From Symbiodinium natans (lineage: Eukaryota; Sar; Dinophyceae; Suessiales; Symbiodiniaceae): a DNA stretch of 64,000 bases. Under the pieces are notes generated by a model. The model did not search any database and was not told the origin of the DNA. It worked only from the letters and a program-made list of their open reading frames with translations. Shown piece by piece: positions 1 through 10,919 of the stretch. The stretch lies in NCBI GenBank assembly GCA_905221605.1, contig CAJNDS010002194.1, positions 232,501 through 296,500 of the forward strand. The letters run 5' to 3'. Position 1 is the stretch's first letter; every line of letters starts with the position of its first letter. Position numbers and translations under genes: made by a program.

Positions 1-54
1 CAGCAAGAAAGCTTGTACGGGCATTTTGCCGCTTGGATAGACGCATGTCTCTAG
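1..54 (+). CDS. partial exon-like island at window edge
   Basis: From base 4 the sequence reads QESLYGHFAAWIDACL and then a TAG stop at 52-54, so it could be the 3' end of a coding exon that starts outside the window. CAG at 1-3 would be a suitable acceptor. It is too short to identify, and the call rests only on the open frame and protein-like composition. Confidence 0.25.
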   Translation, partial: QQESLYGHFAAWIDACL

Positions 55-587
55 GCTCTCAAGCAAGACCCTGAAAGAAGATTGAAAGTGGCAAAAGCTC
101 ACCTAATCTCCCAAAAAACTCTTCACTAAACAGCACGTGCACTTAGGAGCACGTGCACTTAGGAACTAATTACGTGCCTTGCTTTGGGCATCTTCGAAAG
201 GAAGCAAGTGCCGTTTCATAGTCAGATGATCTCTTTTGTTTTGCTTTCCCTCCCCTCACCTATGTGCCAGCTGAACTCCTTTCTCACAACATAACTTCTG
301 TCGAAAACAGCCATCAACAGACCCAAAGTTCGAACTTTCCTAGAGGTTCTTGTAACTTTTGGGGATTTTGGGGGTTTCTATCGTTAGGGTTGGAGACATT
401 AGGATTTTGTTAAAGGGATGTCTGTCATGGCATTTTTTTTTGTGTGTGTGTGTGTGTTGTTTCTTTGTTTTTGTTTGCATTTGGTGTGGGATGTTAAGGG
501 CCTGTTACGTTGTTGAGGTTTATGGGTGGCTTCCAGGGTTTTAGGCGTAGGGCGATTAGGTTCTAGTCATGGGGTGGAAGCCGCCAG
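55..587. other. non-coding stretch, no gene seen
   Basis: Contains a perfect 16-bp direct repeat (132-147 and 148-163), T-rich sequence and a (GT)n microsatellite near 432-455. Short open frames here are low complexity. It could be a 3' UTR or intergenic DNA after the island at 1-54. Confidence 0.5.
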
Positions 588-627
588 GTCTTCATGTCCG
601 CCGTGCCTCAGCTGCAAACTGTTCAGG
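588..627 (+). CDS. exon-like island
   Basis: After CAG at 585-587 the frame reads VFMSAVPQLQTVQ and runs into a TTCAGGG/TTTAGGG-type sequence. The island is short and only weakly supported. The GG following it makes the donor position uncertain. Confidence 0.25.
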
Positions 628-709
628 GTTCAGGGTTTAGGGTATTCGCGCATCTCTCACTGGCTCCACGGGGTACTGGCTTCTTATTTGAGCTGCAAAA
701 ATACTTCTT

Positions 710-794
710 GGGATGTTCCCCTTTATACTAGCAGTCCTGAATAGGGATTGTAGTACCCCCTAGTATAATCCCTATTAAGGACTCTTAATATCCC
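710..794. mobile_element. palindromic MITE-like element, family 1, copy 1
   Basis: Starts GGGATGTTCCC and is a near-perfect fold-back centred on AGTACCCCCTAGTATA. The right arm has lost about ten bases relative to the copies at 2481, 3296 and 55130. It encodes nothing. Confidence 0.75.
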
Positions 795-1065
795 AAAATA
801 CCACCTCCGATGTCCAGAGCCTCTAACAGTCTTGCCTCGGTCGGAGGGACCTTGACACAGGCGTAGTTTGAGTTTATAGTGTTGAGGGTTTAGGACTTGG
901 TTTCTGAAATCTTGGGGATACAAGTTCTTAGCCAGTGCTGTTGTAAACAACATTCAACCTGTACAGCATCAATAGTATTGAATTGTAGTGATGTGGCCAC
1001 TGTGTTGAATGGAGCCTCGCGGAATCAAGCATCCCTACTAACCGTAACTTTCTCTTCTCGACCAC

Positions 1066-1397
1066 AACCCCAAACCCCAAACCCCAAACCCCAAACCCCA
1101 AACCCCAAACCCCAAACCCCAAACCCCAAACCCCAAACCCCAAACCCCAAACCCCAGACCCCAAACCCCAAACCCCAGACCCCAGACCCCAAACCCCAAC
1201 CCCCAACCCCCAAACCCCAAACCCTAAACCCCAAACCCCAAACCCCAAACCCGAAACCCCAAACCCTAAACCCCAAACCCGAAACCCCAAACCCTAAACC
1301 CCAAACCCTAAACCCCAAACCCTAAACCCCAAACCCTAAACCCCAAACCCCAAACCCCAAACCCTAAACCCCAAACCCTAAACCCCAAGCCCTCAAA
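1066..1397. repeat. (CCCCAAA)n / (CCCTAAA)n telomere-like array
   Basis: About 330 bp of 7-mer units, first mostly CCCCAAA, then mixed with CCCTAAA, CCCGAAA and CCCCAGA. Long open frames over it on both strands (for example the repetitive GVWGLGF type) are repeat translations, not genes. Confidence 0.95.
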
Positions 1398-1466
1398 CCT
1401 CCTTGAGAGCCCTAACATGAAGCCGCTTCGAGGTCGCTCATGTGGCAGGCCGGCTCTTCCCCATTC

Positions 1467-1960
1467 GGGTTTAGGGTTTGTCGGTTGGCGTTAGGGTTTG
1501 GGGTTTGGGGTTTAGGGTTTGGGGTTTGGGGGTTTAGGGTTTGGGGTTGTTGGGTTTGGGGTTTAGGGTTTGGGGTTGTTGGGTTTGGGGTTTGGGGTTT
1601 GGGGTTTGGGTTTTGGGGTTGTTGGGGTTTGGGTTTTGGTTTTTTGGGGTTTGGGGTTTGGGGTGTAGGGGTTTAGGGTTTGGGGTTGTTGGGTTTGGGG
1701 TTTGGGGTTTAGGGTTAGGGTTTGGGGTTTAGGGTTAGGATTTGAGGTTTGGGGTTTGGGGTTTGGGTTTTTGGGGTTTGGGGTTTGGGGTTTTGGGTTT
1801 TGGGTTTTGGGTTTTGGGTTTTGGGTTTGGGGTGTTGGGTTGGGGTTTTGGGTGTAGGGGCTTTGAAGATTTAGGGATTTTTAGGGTTCAGGGCTTTAAC
1901 ATGCAGGGCGTTTTAGGGTTTGGTGTTTGTAGGGTTCTCATGTCGGCTTTTAACATTTAG
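1467..1960. repeat. (TTTGGGG)n / (TTTAGGG)n array
   Basis: Opposite strand orientation to the array at 1066-1397; the two face each other across a ~70-bp unique island (1398-1466). Units drift to TTTTGGG near 1795-1830. Apparent ORFs are repeat translations. Confidence 0.95.
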
Positions 1961-2480
1961 GGTTTGGAGTTCAGGGTGTAGGGTGCATAGGGGGTAGGGT
2001 TTAATTGGGATTTAGGACCGCCTCAACCGTAAAACCCAAAAGCCAGCACTGTAACTCCCCGCCCGTTGCTTTGTTTCAAGTCAAACTGGATTTCAGTTCA
2101 ACATTTTTACACAGGGGCTTGGAAACACTAGAGCCTTTTTAACTTGCCTTTCAACACGTTAATCAGGCTTAATTGATGCTTTCAAAGGGTTCCGGACTAT
2201 CAATTGCAAGAGACCCTGTCTTCTTGAGGCTACTGAGGCCATGGCAAGTTCCCAAACATTCAGCCCTGAACCCTATAGACCCTAAGCAGACCCTAAACCC
2301 TTATAGTAGGGGAAGGCGGGTTTAGGGTTTTGGGTTTAGGATTTAGGGTTTGGGGTTGCGATGCTTGTAGGTGCCCGGCCCTTCTCACTGGCGAACTTCC
2401 CGCGCAGAGCACTTCTGCGCGTGGCAGCGGTCGACCAGCTAGGCGCCACGCTTTCCACTGCACCCGAAGCCCTGAACACT
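1961..2480. other. mixed unique and repeat DNA, no firm gene
   Basis: Degenerate TTTAGGG words to about 2010, then ~270 bp of unique sequence, another short TTTAGGG patch near 2318-2355 and a GC-rich island at 2363-2465 open in two frames. No confident splice boundaries. Confidence 0.4.
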
Positions 2481-2582
2481 GGGATGATCCCTCTTATACT
2501 AACGGTCCTTAGTAGGGATTATCGTAATTACTCCCTATTCGAGCTCCGATTAAGGACTGTTAGTTTAAGGGGCCAACATCCC
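2481..2582. mobile_element. palindromic MITE-like element, family 1, copy 2
   Basis: Begins GGGATGATCCCTCTTATACT and ends with the inverted complement (TTAAGGGGCCAACATCCC), with an interior fold-back around CTATTCGAGCTCCG. Same family as 710, 3296 and 55130. Confidence 0.75.
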
Positions 2583-2716
2583 GAAATGAACCCCTTAACC
2601 GTCAACCCTAAATCCCACACCCTTGCGTTGCTCAGGGTTTAGGCTTCACCGGCTCTGAATCATGGGGCCCTCCAGTCAGGGCCCCGCAGGAAGGGGACAT
2701 GGAACTCTACCCCTCG

Positions 2717-2834
2717 GAGCCAGGGTAGGCCCTGATTCCCTTTTTTTTTTGGGGGGGGGGGGGTTCAGGTTCCTGTCTGAGCCCCTTTAAACCAAAAAGG
2801 GCGCCCTTTCTATTCCTAGGTTACTCTTGGGTCT
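2717..2834. mobile_element. MITE-like element, family 2 (AAAAAGGGCNCCC core)
   Basis: Shares the order CCAGGGTAGG, CCCTGATTCCC, TTTAAACCAAAAAGGGCGCCC, TTCCTAGGTTACTCTTGGG with copies at 16737, 20097, 21642, 34306, 35911, 37595 and 56274. The ends are imperfect inverted repeats. A T/G homopolymer has expanded inside this copy. Confidence 0.65.
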
Positions 2835-2954
2835 AGGCCTCTAAGGATAGCTTCAGGGGCCCTTGACATGGTCCCCTACCTCCTTGAAAGGGTTCTAATC
2901 TGTGGGCCCTTGGGTTGTGTGGGGTACATACGCGGTATTCAAGAGGCCCCTCAA

Positions 2955-3048
2955 GCCCTAAACCCTAAACCCGAAACCCTAAACCCTAAACCCTAAACCC
3001 GAAACCCGAAACCCGAAACCCTAAACCCTAAACCCTAAACCCGAAACC
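2955..3048. repeat. (CCCTAAA)n / (CCCGAAA)n array
   Basis: Short array directly upstream of a CAG and an exon-like island. Confidence 0.9.
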
Positions 3049-3051
3049 CAG

Positions 3052-3084
3052 GCCCAGCATGGCCACGGGTACTTCACACTGCAA
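3052..3084 (+). CDS. exon-like island (33 bp)
   Basis: Follows AAACCCAG; reads AQHGHGYFTLQ in one frame and is followed by GCTTG, a possible GC donor. Eleven codons alone are weak evidence, but the edges match the pattern of the other islands. Confidence 0.3.
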
Positions 3085-3149
3085 GCTTGAACCCCCGAAC
3101 CCGACAGAACCAAGCCCTGAAAGCTAAACTCCTTGAAACACCCTATGTA

Positions 3150-3295
3150 GCCCTAAACCCCCAAACCCAAAACCCAAAACCCAAAACCCTAAACCCTAAA
3201 CCCCTAACCCCCTAAACCCGGTAATTCCCTAAACCCCTCAACCCCTCAACCCCTAAACCCCTTTAGTATAAACACCCCATGTGACCCTCCACCTT
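3150..3295. repeat. CCCTAAA / CCCAAAA / CCCCTAAA mixed array
   Basis: Degenerate telomere-like units immediately before the palindromic element at 3296. Confidence 0.85.
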
Positions 3296-3391
3296 GGGAT
3301 GTTCCCCCTTATGCTACAGTCCTTCATAGGGGTTATAGTACCCCGTATTATAGTCCCGATTAAGGACTGTTAGTATAAGGGGGAACATCCC
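3296..3391. mobile_element. palindromic MITE-like element, family 1, copy 3
   Basis: The best-preserved copy: GGGATGTTCCCCCTTATGCT at the left, its inverted complement with GGGGGAACATCCC at the right, and matched arms of about 45 bp each with AGTACCCCGTA at the centre. It sits inside a telomere-like array. Confidence 0.8.
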
Positions 3392-3403
3392 AACTCCCAA
3401 CCC

Positions 3404-3617
3404 TAAACCCAAAACCCTAAACCCAAAACCCAAAACCCAAAACCCCTAAACCCCAAAACGCCCCAACACCCCTAAACCCCAAAACGCCCCAACACCCCTA
3501 AACCCCTAAACCCCTAAACCCCTAAACCCCTAAACCCCTAAACCCCAAAACGCCCCAACACCCCTACACCCCTAAACCCCTAAACCCCTAAACCCCTAAA
3601 CCCCTAAACCCCTAAAC
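3404..3617. repeat. (CCCCTAAA)n octamer array with a higher-order unit
   Basis: Octamers of CCCCTAAA interrupted three times by CCCCAAAACGCCCCAACA. The same octamer flanks the far side of the LINE (11434-11726). Confidence 0.9.
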
Positions 3618-3828
3618 TTGTTTTACCCCTCACTAGGCCACATGATTCCTGGATAGACTTTAGGACTGTCATCCCTGGGTCTAAATCCGCAGAAGGGAGT
3701 GCCATGCAAGAACTCCTGCAACAGATTCGTTGGAGAGCCACCCCGCTCAAGCAGGTCAGTGGTGTCACGTGGACCATAGGATCAGGGAATAGCGACCCTC
3801 TAATGATACGGTTTATGTTGGCGGCAGT

Positions 3829-4455
3829 TTGGCCTTAATCTCAGAGATGGAACCTCATCGCCCATCCCAGAGACGTGAAACAGTGGTTGCAGGCCCCATT
3901 GAGCTGAGAAGAGCCCTTGACCGTCAGCTGGCAGGGCGCAAGCCAAGTGCTTTCAGTTCTCAATCCTCTGCAGCACCTACAACAGTGTCGACTACATCCT
4001 CTGGCCCCACTCTTGCACTGATGCAAGATCTGCGAAAAGAGATGGAAGAGAAGATCAGCGCAATCAAGGGTGATTTCGATGTTGCTCTCGGGAATCTCAC
4101 CAACCGTTTTGAGCAGCATGAGGCTTCTGTCGCTGAGCAGTGTGCTGAGGCCAAAGTCATGGCTGAAGAGTCTGTGCAAGCCACACGCGCTTTAATGCAT
4201 CAGCAAGAACAAGTTGCCCAACAGATTGCACAGATTTCCCAGAGTGCCATCACAAAGGTTGATCTGCAGGAAGCGTTGTCTGAACAGTGTAAAGAGGTTG
4301 CTTCGGGCGGCCCCAGATGCGCCGTCTGCGAACGAAGCAAGACCCGGCCGTGCCGCGCCTTACTGAAGCGCGGGCGTCCTGGTACGAGCCTACCCGCGCC
4401 TTTTTTGCGAGCCTATACGTTTTTTTGGTGGTTACGTTGTTTGTTTAGTGGATGA
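3829..4455 (+). pseudogene. LINE ORF1-like coiled-coil protein
   Basis: Open for 208 codons; the first in-frame ATG is at 3847 (MEPHRPSQRRE). After a Ser/Thr/Ala-rich stretch, residues ~65-150 are a heptad-rich helix (DLRKEMEEKISAIKGDF, then FEQHEASVAEQ and QQEQVAQQIAQISQ), as in LINE ORF1 trimer-forming coiled coils. The last ~55 residues change character (Cys/Arg-rich), which suggests a frameshift near 4290. The upstream open segment 3690-3837 (SAMQELLQQIRWRATPLKQ) may be a broken part of the same reading frame. It overlaps the next ORF by 8 bp. Confidence 0.55.
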
Positions 4456-6277
4456 TGTGGGTAAGGTGGGTTACTGCCAGGACGCGTTTCCGCTTGCAAG
4501 AACTTCAGAGACAGAGGTGCCTTTTTGTGCAAGCCTGCCGGCCTATTTTAGGCTGCCTACCACACTAATTCATGATAGTCATGGCGTTAATGCGACAAGG
4601 TTGATTCGTCCCTTGAAGGGCCCACGATGCGGAGCTGTCATTACTGTGACCAGCAATGCCAAGGGGCCCAACACTGTCGGTGATAGTTATGTTAGTTCTT
4701 GGGTAGTTGCTGTAGTCCCCCTCGCCTTTGATGGGATAGTTATTCTCTTCAAGCCCCTTCCATGTACTAACTGGTCAAACGTGTTGCTGCAAGTCCTATG
4801 CTGCGCTGGCCTAGGCGAGTGTCACTGGTTTAGGTGCCTGTTTAGAAGTTGGTTTAGTGCGGAGGAAGACTTTTGCTGCAGTATGCCATTTTGTTTTGGT
4901 GGCCCTACCGCCAAAATGCACCTGCACGCTGCGCTTGATGTTCGCGGCGCTGCCTTTTCTACTGTCCCCTCTGCGGACAATTGCAATTGCATGTCGTATG
5001 TATGGTTCCCTTCTTTCATCCCCATTGTTAAGCCTGGCTGCCTTAATGTTTGTTGCCCCTCCTTTAAGCCTAATACTGAGTGCAGTTCAAAAGAGCTACC
5101 TCGTATGGCCCTTCAGCAACGGGACAGGTTGCACGCAGGCAGGAGCCACTCTTTCAATGGCCCAGACCTGTCTCAACATGGAGAGGGCTGGGTTGCCAAC
5201 ATCTTGGTCCGGCTGGGTACTACCGTAGTTTTTGGATATAGTTACTGGGTTTGCTCTTCCACAGACTCTAAGCTTGCTGAGCCCGAGCCAGAGCCTTGCA
5301 ATGCAGAAATTCATCTGCTACGCGCGTTTAGACAGTGCGGTAGTTTCGCACTCACACTGAGGTCTTTGCCGTCCCAGCAACAAAGTGCCGACACGCTGGG
5401 GGGTTTTGTGGGGGGGGCACTTTTGTTGTCAGGGTGTCCATGGGTTGTTTCGCCTTCCTGTTTGGCAGCAGGGTTGGGGAAGCGGCCCACCCCGGGCCAT
5501 GGAACATTCAGCTTAGAAACATCGTTTCTGCGGACAAGCGCTCGACTGAGTTGGATGGCAAGGTTGATTGTGTTGCGTGGTCAGAAACCTCAGCATGTCA
5601 ACGTTGTGTGGAAAAAACTGCACAGGCAAGCGAGATCTGTGCGCTCGTATCTTGTGCATTCAGACACGGGGGGTCCGTCAGGCAAAGGTGTACAGGCCAA
5701 AGGTGGTCATAGCCCTGCTTTTGGGTCTTTGGTTTGCTCACGGTCCCACGCCAAAAGCTTGCAGGCCATATGGGACGCAGCAGTGTGGAAGTCCTGTCGA
5801 GTCGCTGATGCTCTCGTTCAGCTTAATGAGGGCCAGGTAGTTGTTGCAGTTTATGGTTTTCGTTCAGGCATTCCCAAATCTTTGGAACTCAATGAGGCCC
5901 TTCTCCATGAAGTTTTTGCAACGGTTTCTTGCATGCATCTCCCAACTCTTGTTGTAGGGGATCTTAATTGTGACATTTCCCAAGTAGGTGCCTGGCATAA
6001 AGCTTCCGACGTAGGGTTTGTTGATGTTGCGAGCAGAAGTGCGTCCATTGGCAACGTGCAGCCTGAAAATACCTATAGAGGGGAAAGTAGGTTGGATTAT
6101 TTGCTTTGTAACACTCTTGCTTGGAAGGCGCTGAAGTCTTTTGAAGTGGACCCGGCGGGGTTTACTGACCATGCAATCCTAAATGCGTGCTTTGACTGGA
6201 GTGTTATAAAGGAAAAATTCCACGGTGGCGTATGCCAATGGATCTGGCCAAGTTGTCTGATCTTCAGAAGCACTTAA
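4448..6277 (+). pseudogene. LINE endonuclease region (APE/EEP type), frameshifted
   Basis: A 609-codon open frame from a GTG. Its last ~150 residues carry the EEP endonuclease signature: VVGDLNCD, a SRLDYLLCN block and a FTDHA block near the end. The N-terminal half of the same domain is in the +1 frame at ~5455-5712 (RVGEAAHPGP, then KVDCVAWSETSA), so at least one indel near 5700 splits the domain. The first ~330 codons (4448-5430) are open but I recognise nothing in them; they may be LINE linker or older inserted sequence. Function in the intact element would be target-site nicking. Confidence 0.7.
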
Positions 6278-8120
6278 AAGAAACCTCGATTGCAGGTGAA
6301 ACGGCAAGCGAAGTCCGCAGACAACTGTCGATGGGTGATATCAAGGGAGCTTTTAGGTGTTTTGTTGACGGTTTTGAACAGAAGGCAAAATAGGTCCACA
6401 GTAAGGTTTATGATACGGAACTGCCTGTCAAGTTCTTAGGCCGCTTCAGAGGGCGTGTCGAGTTGCGTCAGGAAGCTCCTTGCGCTATCCATGCTGGCAA
6501 CTCATTTGTCACTGACCGGATATCCACAAATGCAAAACTTAAAGAGATTTCTAGATTTCGTCAGCTTCATTTTTGGTGCAGCGCCGGATTAACCCTCATG
6601 AGTGCACTAACCTTTGGGACAAACTGCTAAAAAGCCGGGCATTCTCGCCCAGTTTTTCTGAATGGCTCTTAAACAATGAGCTGACCCTGTTTGTCCCAAA
6701 CCCTGTGCCGTCACTGGACTGGATTACGAAGTCATGCCCAAAGTTGAGTTTGAAGTTGCGCATTGGAAATCGAAAGAACAGGTAAGCGTCAGTAAGAAAC
6801 GTTTCGAAGATGATTGGAAAAATGGTGGCGGACTGCATTCAAAATGCGTCAAGAACCCCGCGCCGTGTCAGCTTGATGCCTTGCTCAAATCCACAAGGTT
6901 GGTGATATCGCCGCTTAAATGTGCCAAACATCAGCCTGCTCGTTTCCGTGTGCAAGACCCTAAGCATGTTCAAGTTGGTGTTACGTGGTACTTTGGCAAG
7001 CGTTCCGCGCGTGTCGCAAAGCTTCAGGGCGACGTGGCGGTCCTCACAGACCCTATGCATGCAGAAATGTTCAAACGCTCTGTCCAGCAGAAGTCGTGGT
7101 GCACGGACCCCATTTCCTGTTCCAGGAATTGAAGGCATTTTGGTCGCAATACTGGAATAGCGGTCGCCCAGTCAATCTGCCGAGCATTGAGTATTTAGTC
7201 CAAGGCTTGCCGCGTCTTGCACCTTTCAATGCCCATGTGTCTGGAGAAGAGGTTTGTGCAGCAATCAAGGGCTTAAAGCGTGCCAAAGCTAGAGGTTTGG
7301 ATGGGTTTAGTAATACTGAGTTGCAGAGTCTTTCCACGTCTGATTGCACGTTGCTGGCCGACTTGTTCAATGGCATCATTGATACAGGGGTCTGGCCCGA
7401 TGAGCTCTGTGTCGGTGCAGTGTCACTTGTTGCAAAAGTGTCTGACCGACTTTATACAGGCTCTTCGGAAAAATTTCACCCAAAAGATTTTTGAGCACTG
7501 GAATGGCCACTTGCCTAAAGGTCTTTTTGGTAGTGTTCCAGGTAAAAGCTCTACTGATGCGGCGTGGGAACTTGCCTCGAACAGTGAAGAAGCACTCATG
7601 GAACAATCCGACCTGTTTGGTGTCTCCTTGGATCTTTCAAAGGCATATAACACAGTGCACAGGAATGTCCTTCAAGCCCTTGCAGTAAGAGCTGGTTGGC
7701 CGGTAGGTCTAGTCTCGGCCTATACAGGTTATTTGGACAGGGTCCAGAAGGATGTCCATTGGCTGTGCCGGCCATGATACTGGTCACATGGGCCGTGACC
7801 CAGCAAGTCTCTGCTTGTGGCAGCTGCCTCGTCTCATACGTTGACAACTGGACTATTCAGTCCAAGTCAGCACAACGTCTGCCCTGCGCCCTCCAGGCCA
7901 TTTGTCAGGCTACCGAATGCCTTCATTTACTGTTAAACCCTGACAAAACCCGCGCGTATGCAACAACTCCTGCAGGTCGACAGTGGCTCCGTTCAGTCGT
8001 CGTCCAGGGTTTTCCTTTGTCTGTGTCGCTCCGTGTGGATGACCTGGGAGTTGACTTCAATGCCGGCAAACAGCAAGCCGCAGGATCTGTTTTGAGACGT
8101 CTGGAGACCCCAAGCCCCAA
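6238..8120 (+). pseudogene. LINE reverse transcriptase, multiply broken
   Basis: Pieces in successive frames. A pre-RT linker at ~6235-6390 ends at an in-frame TAG (6391-6393), and the same frame continues afterwards to a TAA near 6630. RT motif 0/1 is at ~7150-7440 (GEEVCAAIKGLKRAKARGLD, then GFSNTEL). A frame change near 7450 follows, where the expected PICILS block is missing. Motif A is GVSLDLSKAYNTV at ~7618; the region around motif C reads SYVDNW at ~7836, where YxDD is expected; LNPDKTRAYATT is at ~7935. Sequence after 8105 runs directly into CCCTAAA repeats. The catalytic second Asp being Asn plus the frameshifts make this inactive. Confidence 0.75.
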
Positions 8121-8159
8121 ACCCTAAACCCTAAACCCTAAATCCTAAACCCTGAGCCC

Positions 8160-8285
8160 ATGCCGGGATCTGACTGTTCCACTTGCGAGGATGGCGTATG
8201 CCATGTGAAGCTGGACGACGGCCAGACTGGCAACGTCCATGCTTTGAAGGTCGCAGTCCTAGGAGAGGACTACCATGGACCATAG
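8160..8285 (+). CDS. small ORF, 41 codons, unknown
   Basis: ATG at 8160 to TAG at 8283. Reads MPGSDCSTCEDGVCHVKLDD and continues TGNVHALKVAVLGEDYHGP. The composition is protein-like, with two Cys pairs. It could be a terminal exon of a host gene lying between CCCTAAA arrays. No homologue recognised. Confidence 0.35.
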   Translation: MPGSDCSTCEDGVCHVKLDDGQTGNVHALKVAVLGEDYHGP

Positions 8286-8434
8286 CTGCCTTCAGATCAT
8301 CTACAAGTCTACCATACCAAACCCTAAACCCTAACCCCTAACCCCTAACCCCCACCCTCCCCAAACCCTAAACCCTAAACCCTAAACCTTAAACCTTAAA
8401 CCCTAAACCCCAAACCCCTGAGGCCGGGGGCCAG

Positions 8435-8481
8435 ACGATCGCGGTATTCAAACCGGCTCGGATCTCGTCGCTGTGGTTGTG
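8435..8481 (+). CDS. exon-like island with consensus donor
   Basis: CCAG acceptor, then TIAVFKPARISSLWL in one frame, then GTGAGT, a textbook 5' splice site. It follows the CCCTAAA array at 8317-8420. Confidence 0.45.
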
Positions 8482-8712
8482 GTGAGTCGCTCCAAGGAGA
8501 TCCACAATTGCGCTTTCCATACATCTTCATACGCTTGGCGGGGGGGTAGGTTTATAGAAATTGTATAGGGTTTGGGTCCCAATAACGTTGTGACTGAAAC
8601 GTATTGGCCGAAAGTTTTGACCGAAATTCGACCGAAAGTTTTGACTTGTCAAAAATGAGGGATTGGGAGTGGTGGCAAGGGCCTCCTCCCAGGCGGGGCG
8701 CATCCCCCTTCA

Positions 8713-8802
<90 letters not shown>
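8713..8802. repeat. 90-base poly(G) run
   Basis: An uninterrupted G homopolymer of 90 bases; it would form G-quadruplexes and is prone to length error in sequencing. The poly-Gly and poly-Pro frames across it are artefacts. Confidence 0.95.
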
Positions 8803-8803
<1 letters not shown>

Positions 8804-9212
8804 AGGGGAGAGGAGGGCGAGGTTTAAGTAAATTGAGGAGAGGACCACGGGCCAGAGGTTTAAGTAAATTGAGTATTTGGCTTCAGACTTAAACTCGGCT
8901 TTGTCAGCTGTTTAGACAAATAACTTGGAAATTCATACAATTGCTTTTATTTTGTCTTGAGGGTTTAGGGTTTAGGGTTTAGGGTTTAGGGCGTGGGGGT
9001 TTCCGAAAATTGGGGTACCCTTTTTGGGGGTCCCTATAAGAAGGGAATCCTACTATTATTGGGGGCTTTGTTTTCTTAGGGGTCTCTGTTTTGCAACACT
9101 TGGGGACCAAATGAACCTAAAATTGGGACCATATACCCTGCACTACTATAACTCCTATTAAGGTATATGAGCCATATATAAAGCCCAAATTGCAGCATTT
9201 GGAGGTCATGCC

Positions 9213-10919
9213 TTGGTCAAGCGACCGCAAAGCCATGGTGCTTACCCGTGCAATCCAGCCAGCCATCTTTTCGGGTGTGAACTTGCAAAGGTGTCTCCAT
9301 CCACATTTAGTAAAATTCGGGGAAAGTTCTCCTGTGCCATTTGGGGTAAATCCAACCAACGAAACCATTTTGTATCGCCCATGTTGGGTTCGTCAGTGAT
9401 TTATGAGCCTTTCGTCCATGTGTTCACACGCAGAGTGAGTGCACTGCAGCGAGCCTTTGTCGCAGACGAAGCTTCAGTTCTACGTCGTTGGAATGCTGCT
9501 TTAGAGAGTGGATTCAGGGTTTCAGGCCCCTTTTGCTACCTCCTCCAACAGGTTGTGGACCTAGGTTGGGTTCCTCAAGTGGGTATGGTGTGTTTGGATA
9601 GGTCGGGAAACTCTTTCCATCTGGGATTCATTAGCAAGCGAAACCTGCAATCTTCTGTCCTAAACGACTGGTGGATAACTATTGCTAGCAAGCTGCCGCC
9701 ACAGCCTGGCTTGCAAAATGCAGGCAATGCACACTTCATGCGTACGGTTGCTTTGCGCCACCACGCGAGTGCAAAGGCTTCGGTTGTAGGTTGTTTCACG
9801 GCTGGGGCTGCCATTTTCTCCTCGCAAAAGAAACATTTTTTGCCGGAGCAAGACTGTGCCTGTAGGTATTGCGGACAGGAAGACTCCCAAATACACCGTC
9901 TGAAGGTATGTGAGCGCTATGAGTTTGCCAGACGTGATCTCCCTCGCGATTTTTTCGAACAAACTACAGAGCCGGAGTTGGTGCGTGGTCTATTTAGCCT
10001 CCCACCTGCGGTTAAACAATGTCGAGACTGGTTGCTACAGCAGCCCCTGCCCCAAATCCATAAAGCTTCTAATGAACGTCTTGTGGTTTTTACCGACGGG
10101 AGCACAGACCCTCATCTGATCCAACCTCAGTGCGGGTGGGCTGTAGTGTTTACGCAGTATAACTCTTGGGAAAATTTTATAGCCAACAGTGGCCCACTTC
10201 CGGGCGTGCAAAGTAACTATAGGGCAGAGTTGTTTGCTTGCTGGGTTGCTTTACAGTCTGGCGACGGAGGCTGTATTTACTGCGACAATTCTGCGGTAGT
10301 TTGCGGTCTTCGCGTCCTCATTCTACAAGGGTGGGTGCACTCAAGATGGTTGCGCGCTGCAGCCACCGAACTCTGGTGGCAGGTATGGCTCACACTAGCC
10401 CCGGTACGCCACTGTTGGCATGTCTATCATGTCAAGGCTCATCGGGAATGGCGCTCTCTGACGTCTGAATTTGAAAGGTGGTGCAGGTGCCATAACGAGA
10501 CTGTTGATACAGCAGCAAAGGAAGCTCGCAAAAACTGGCCTGTTCATGCGCGCAAACTTGTTCTAAAGGCACGTGAAGCAGGGGACTCACAGGTTTTGCT
10601 TGCCAAACAAATCCTTGGGCTCCAAAAAGAAGTTATTTGTGGTCCTAAGCCACAAGCAGTCAAGGCTTCAGCAGGTGCTACCACCCCTTGCAGCCTTGAT
10701 AGGCCCTGCATTGATGCAGCTCATGTGGATTTGCTGGCAGCCCCGCTTTGTGGCTTTCATTGGCCGGTGCTGGACATGTGCGACGCGTTGCTTAACCCTC
10801 GTTTCATGACAGTGCTGTACGATTTCCTTCAACATTCACAGATTGTGTCCGTTGCCCCTGCCTCGGTGTGTCTCTGGTTGAGATGTATTTCCTTTTTGTT
10901 CGGCGCACCGGCTGGGTGA
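9213..10919 (+). pseudogene. LINE zinc knuckle and RNase H segment
   Basis: 568 open codons. A knuckle C217-x2-C220-x7-H228-x4-C233 (CRYCGQEDSQIHRLKVC) is followed by an RNase H domain with the four acidic residues in order: D295 (FTDGST), E339 (YRAELFA), D358 (IYCDNSA) and D432 (ETVDTAAK), plus the H-containing VYHVKAH. This is the intact C-terminal half of a LINE polyprotein; in the living element RNase H removes the RNA template. It is separated from its RT by the repeat-bearing insert at 8106-9195. The ATG is not the true start. Confidence 0.85.

Larger units (their letters stand above)
8106..9195. other. 1.1-kb insert splitting the LINE
   Basis: Separates the RT C-terminus from the zinc knuckle/RNase H part. 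It contains CCCTAAA arrays (8119-8157, 8317-8420), two exon-like islands, a 90-base G run, a TTTAGGG patch (8957-8993) and a sequence at ~9000-9100 that resembles 36920-37030. It ends with AAATTGCAG just before LINE sequence resumes. It may be an intron-like insertion or the scar of a rearrangement. Confidence 0.6.

Noticed and set aside
897-1325. Long ORFs across 897-1325 and antisense (GVWGLGF, NPKPQT repeats)
   Set aside because: They are translations of CCCCAAA/TTTGGGG arrays; any heptamer array free of stops gives such frames on both strands.
1066-1960. CRISPR-like array
   Set aside because: Units are 7-9 bp tandem repeats without spacers; the organism is eukaryotic.
4857-5228. 123-codon ORF within the LINE endonuclease region
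   Set aside because: It overlaps the 4448-6277 frame in another phase and shows no endonuclease or other motif; treated as a shadow.
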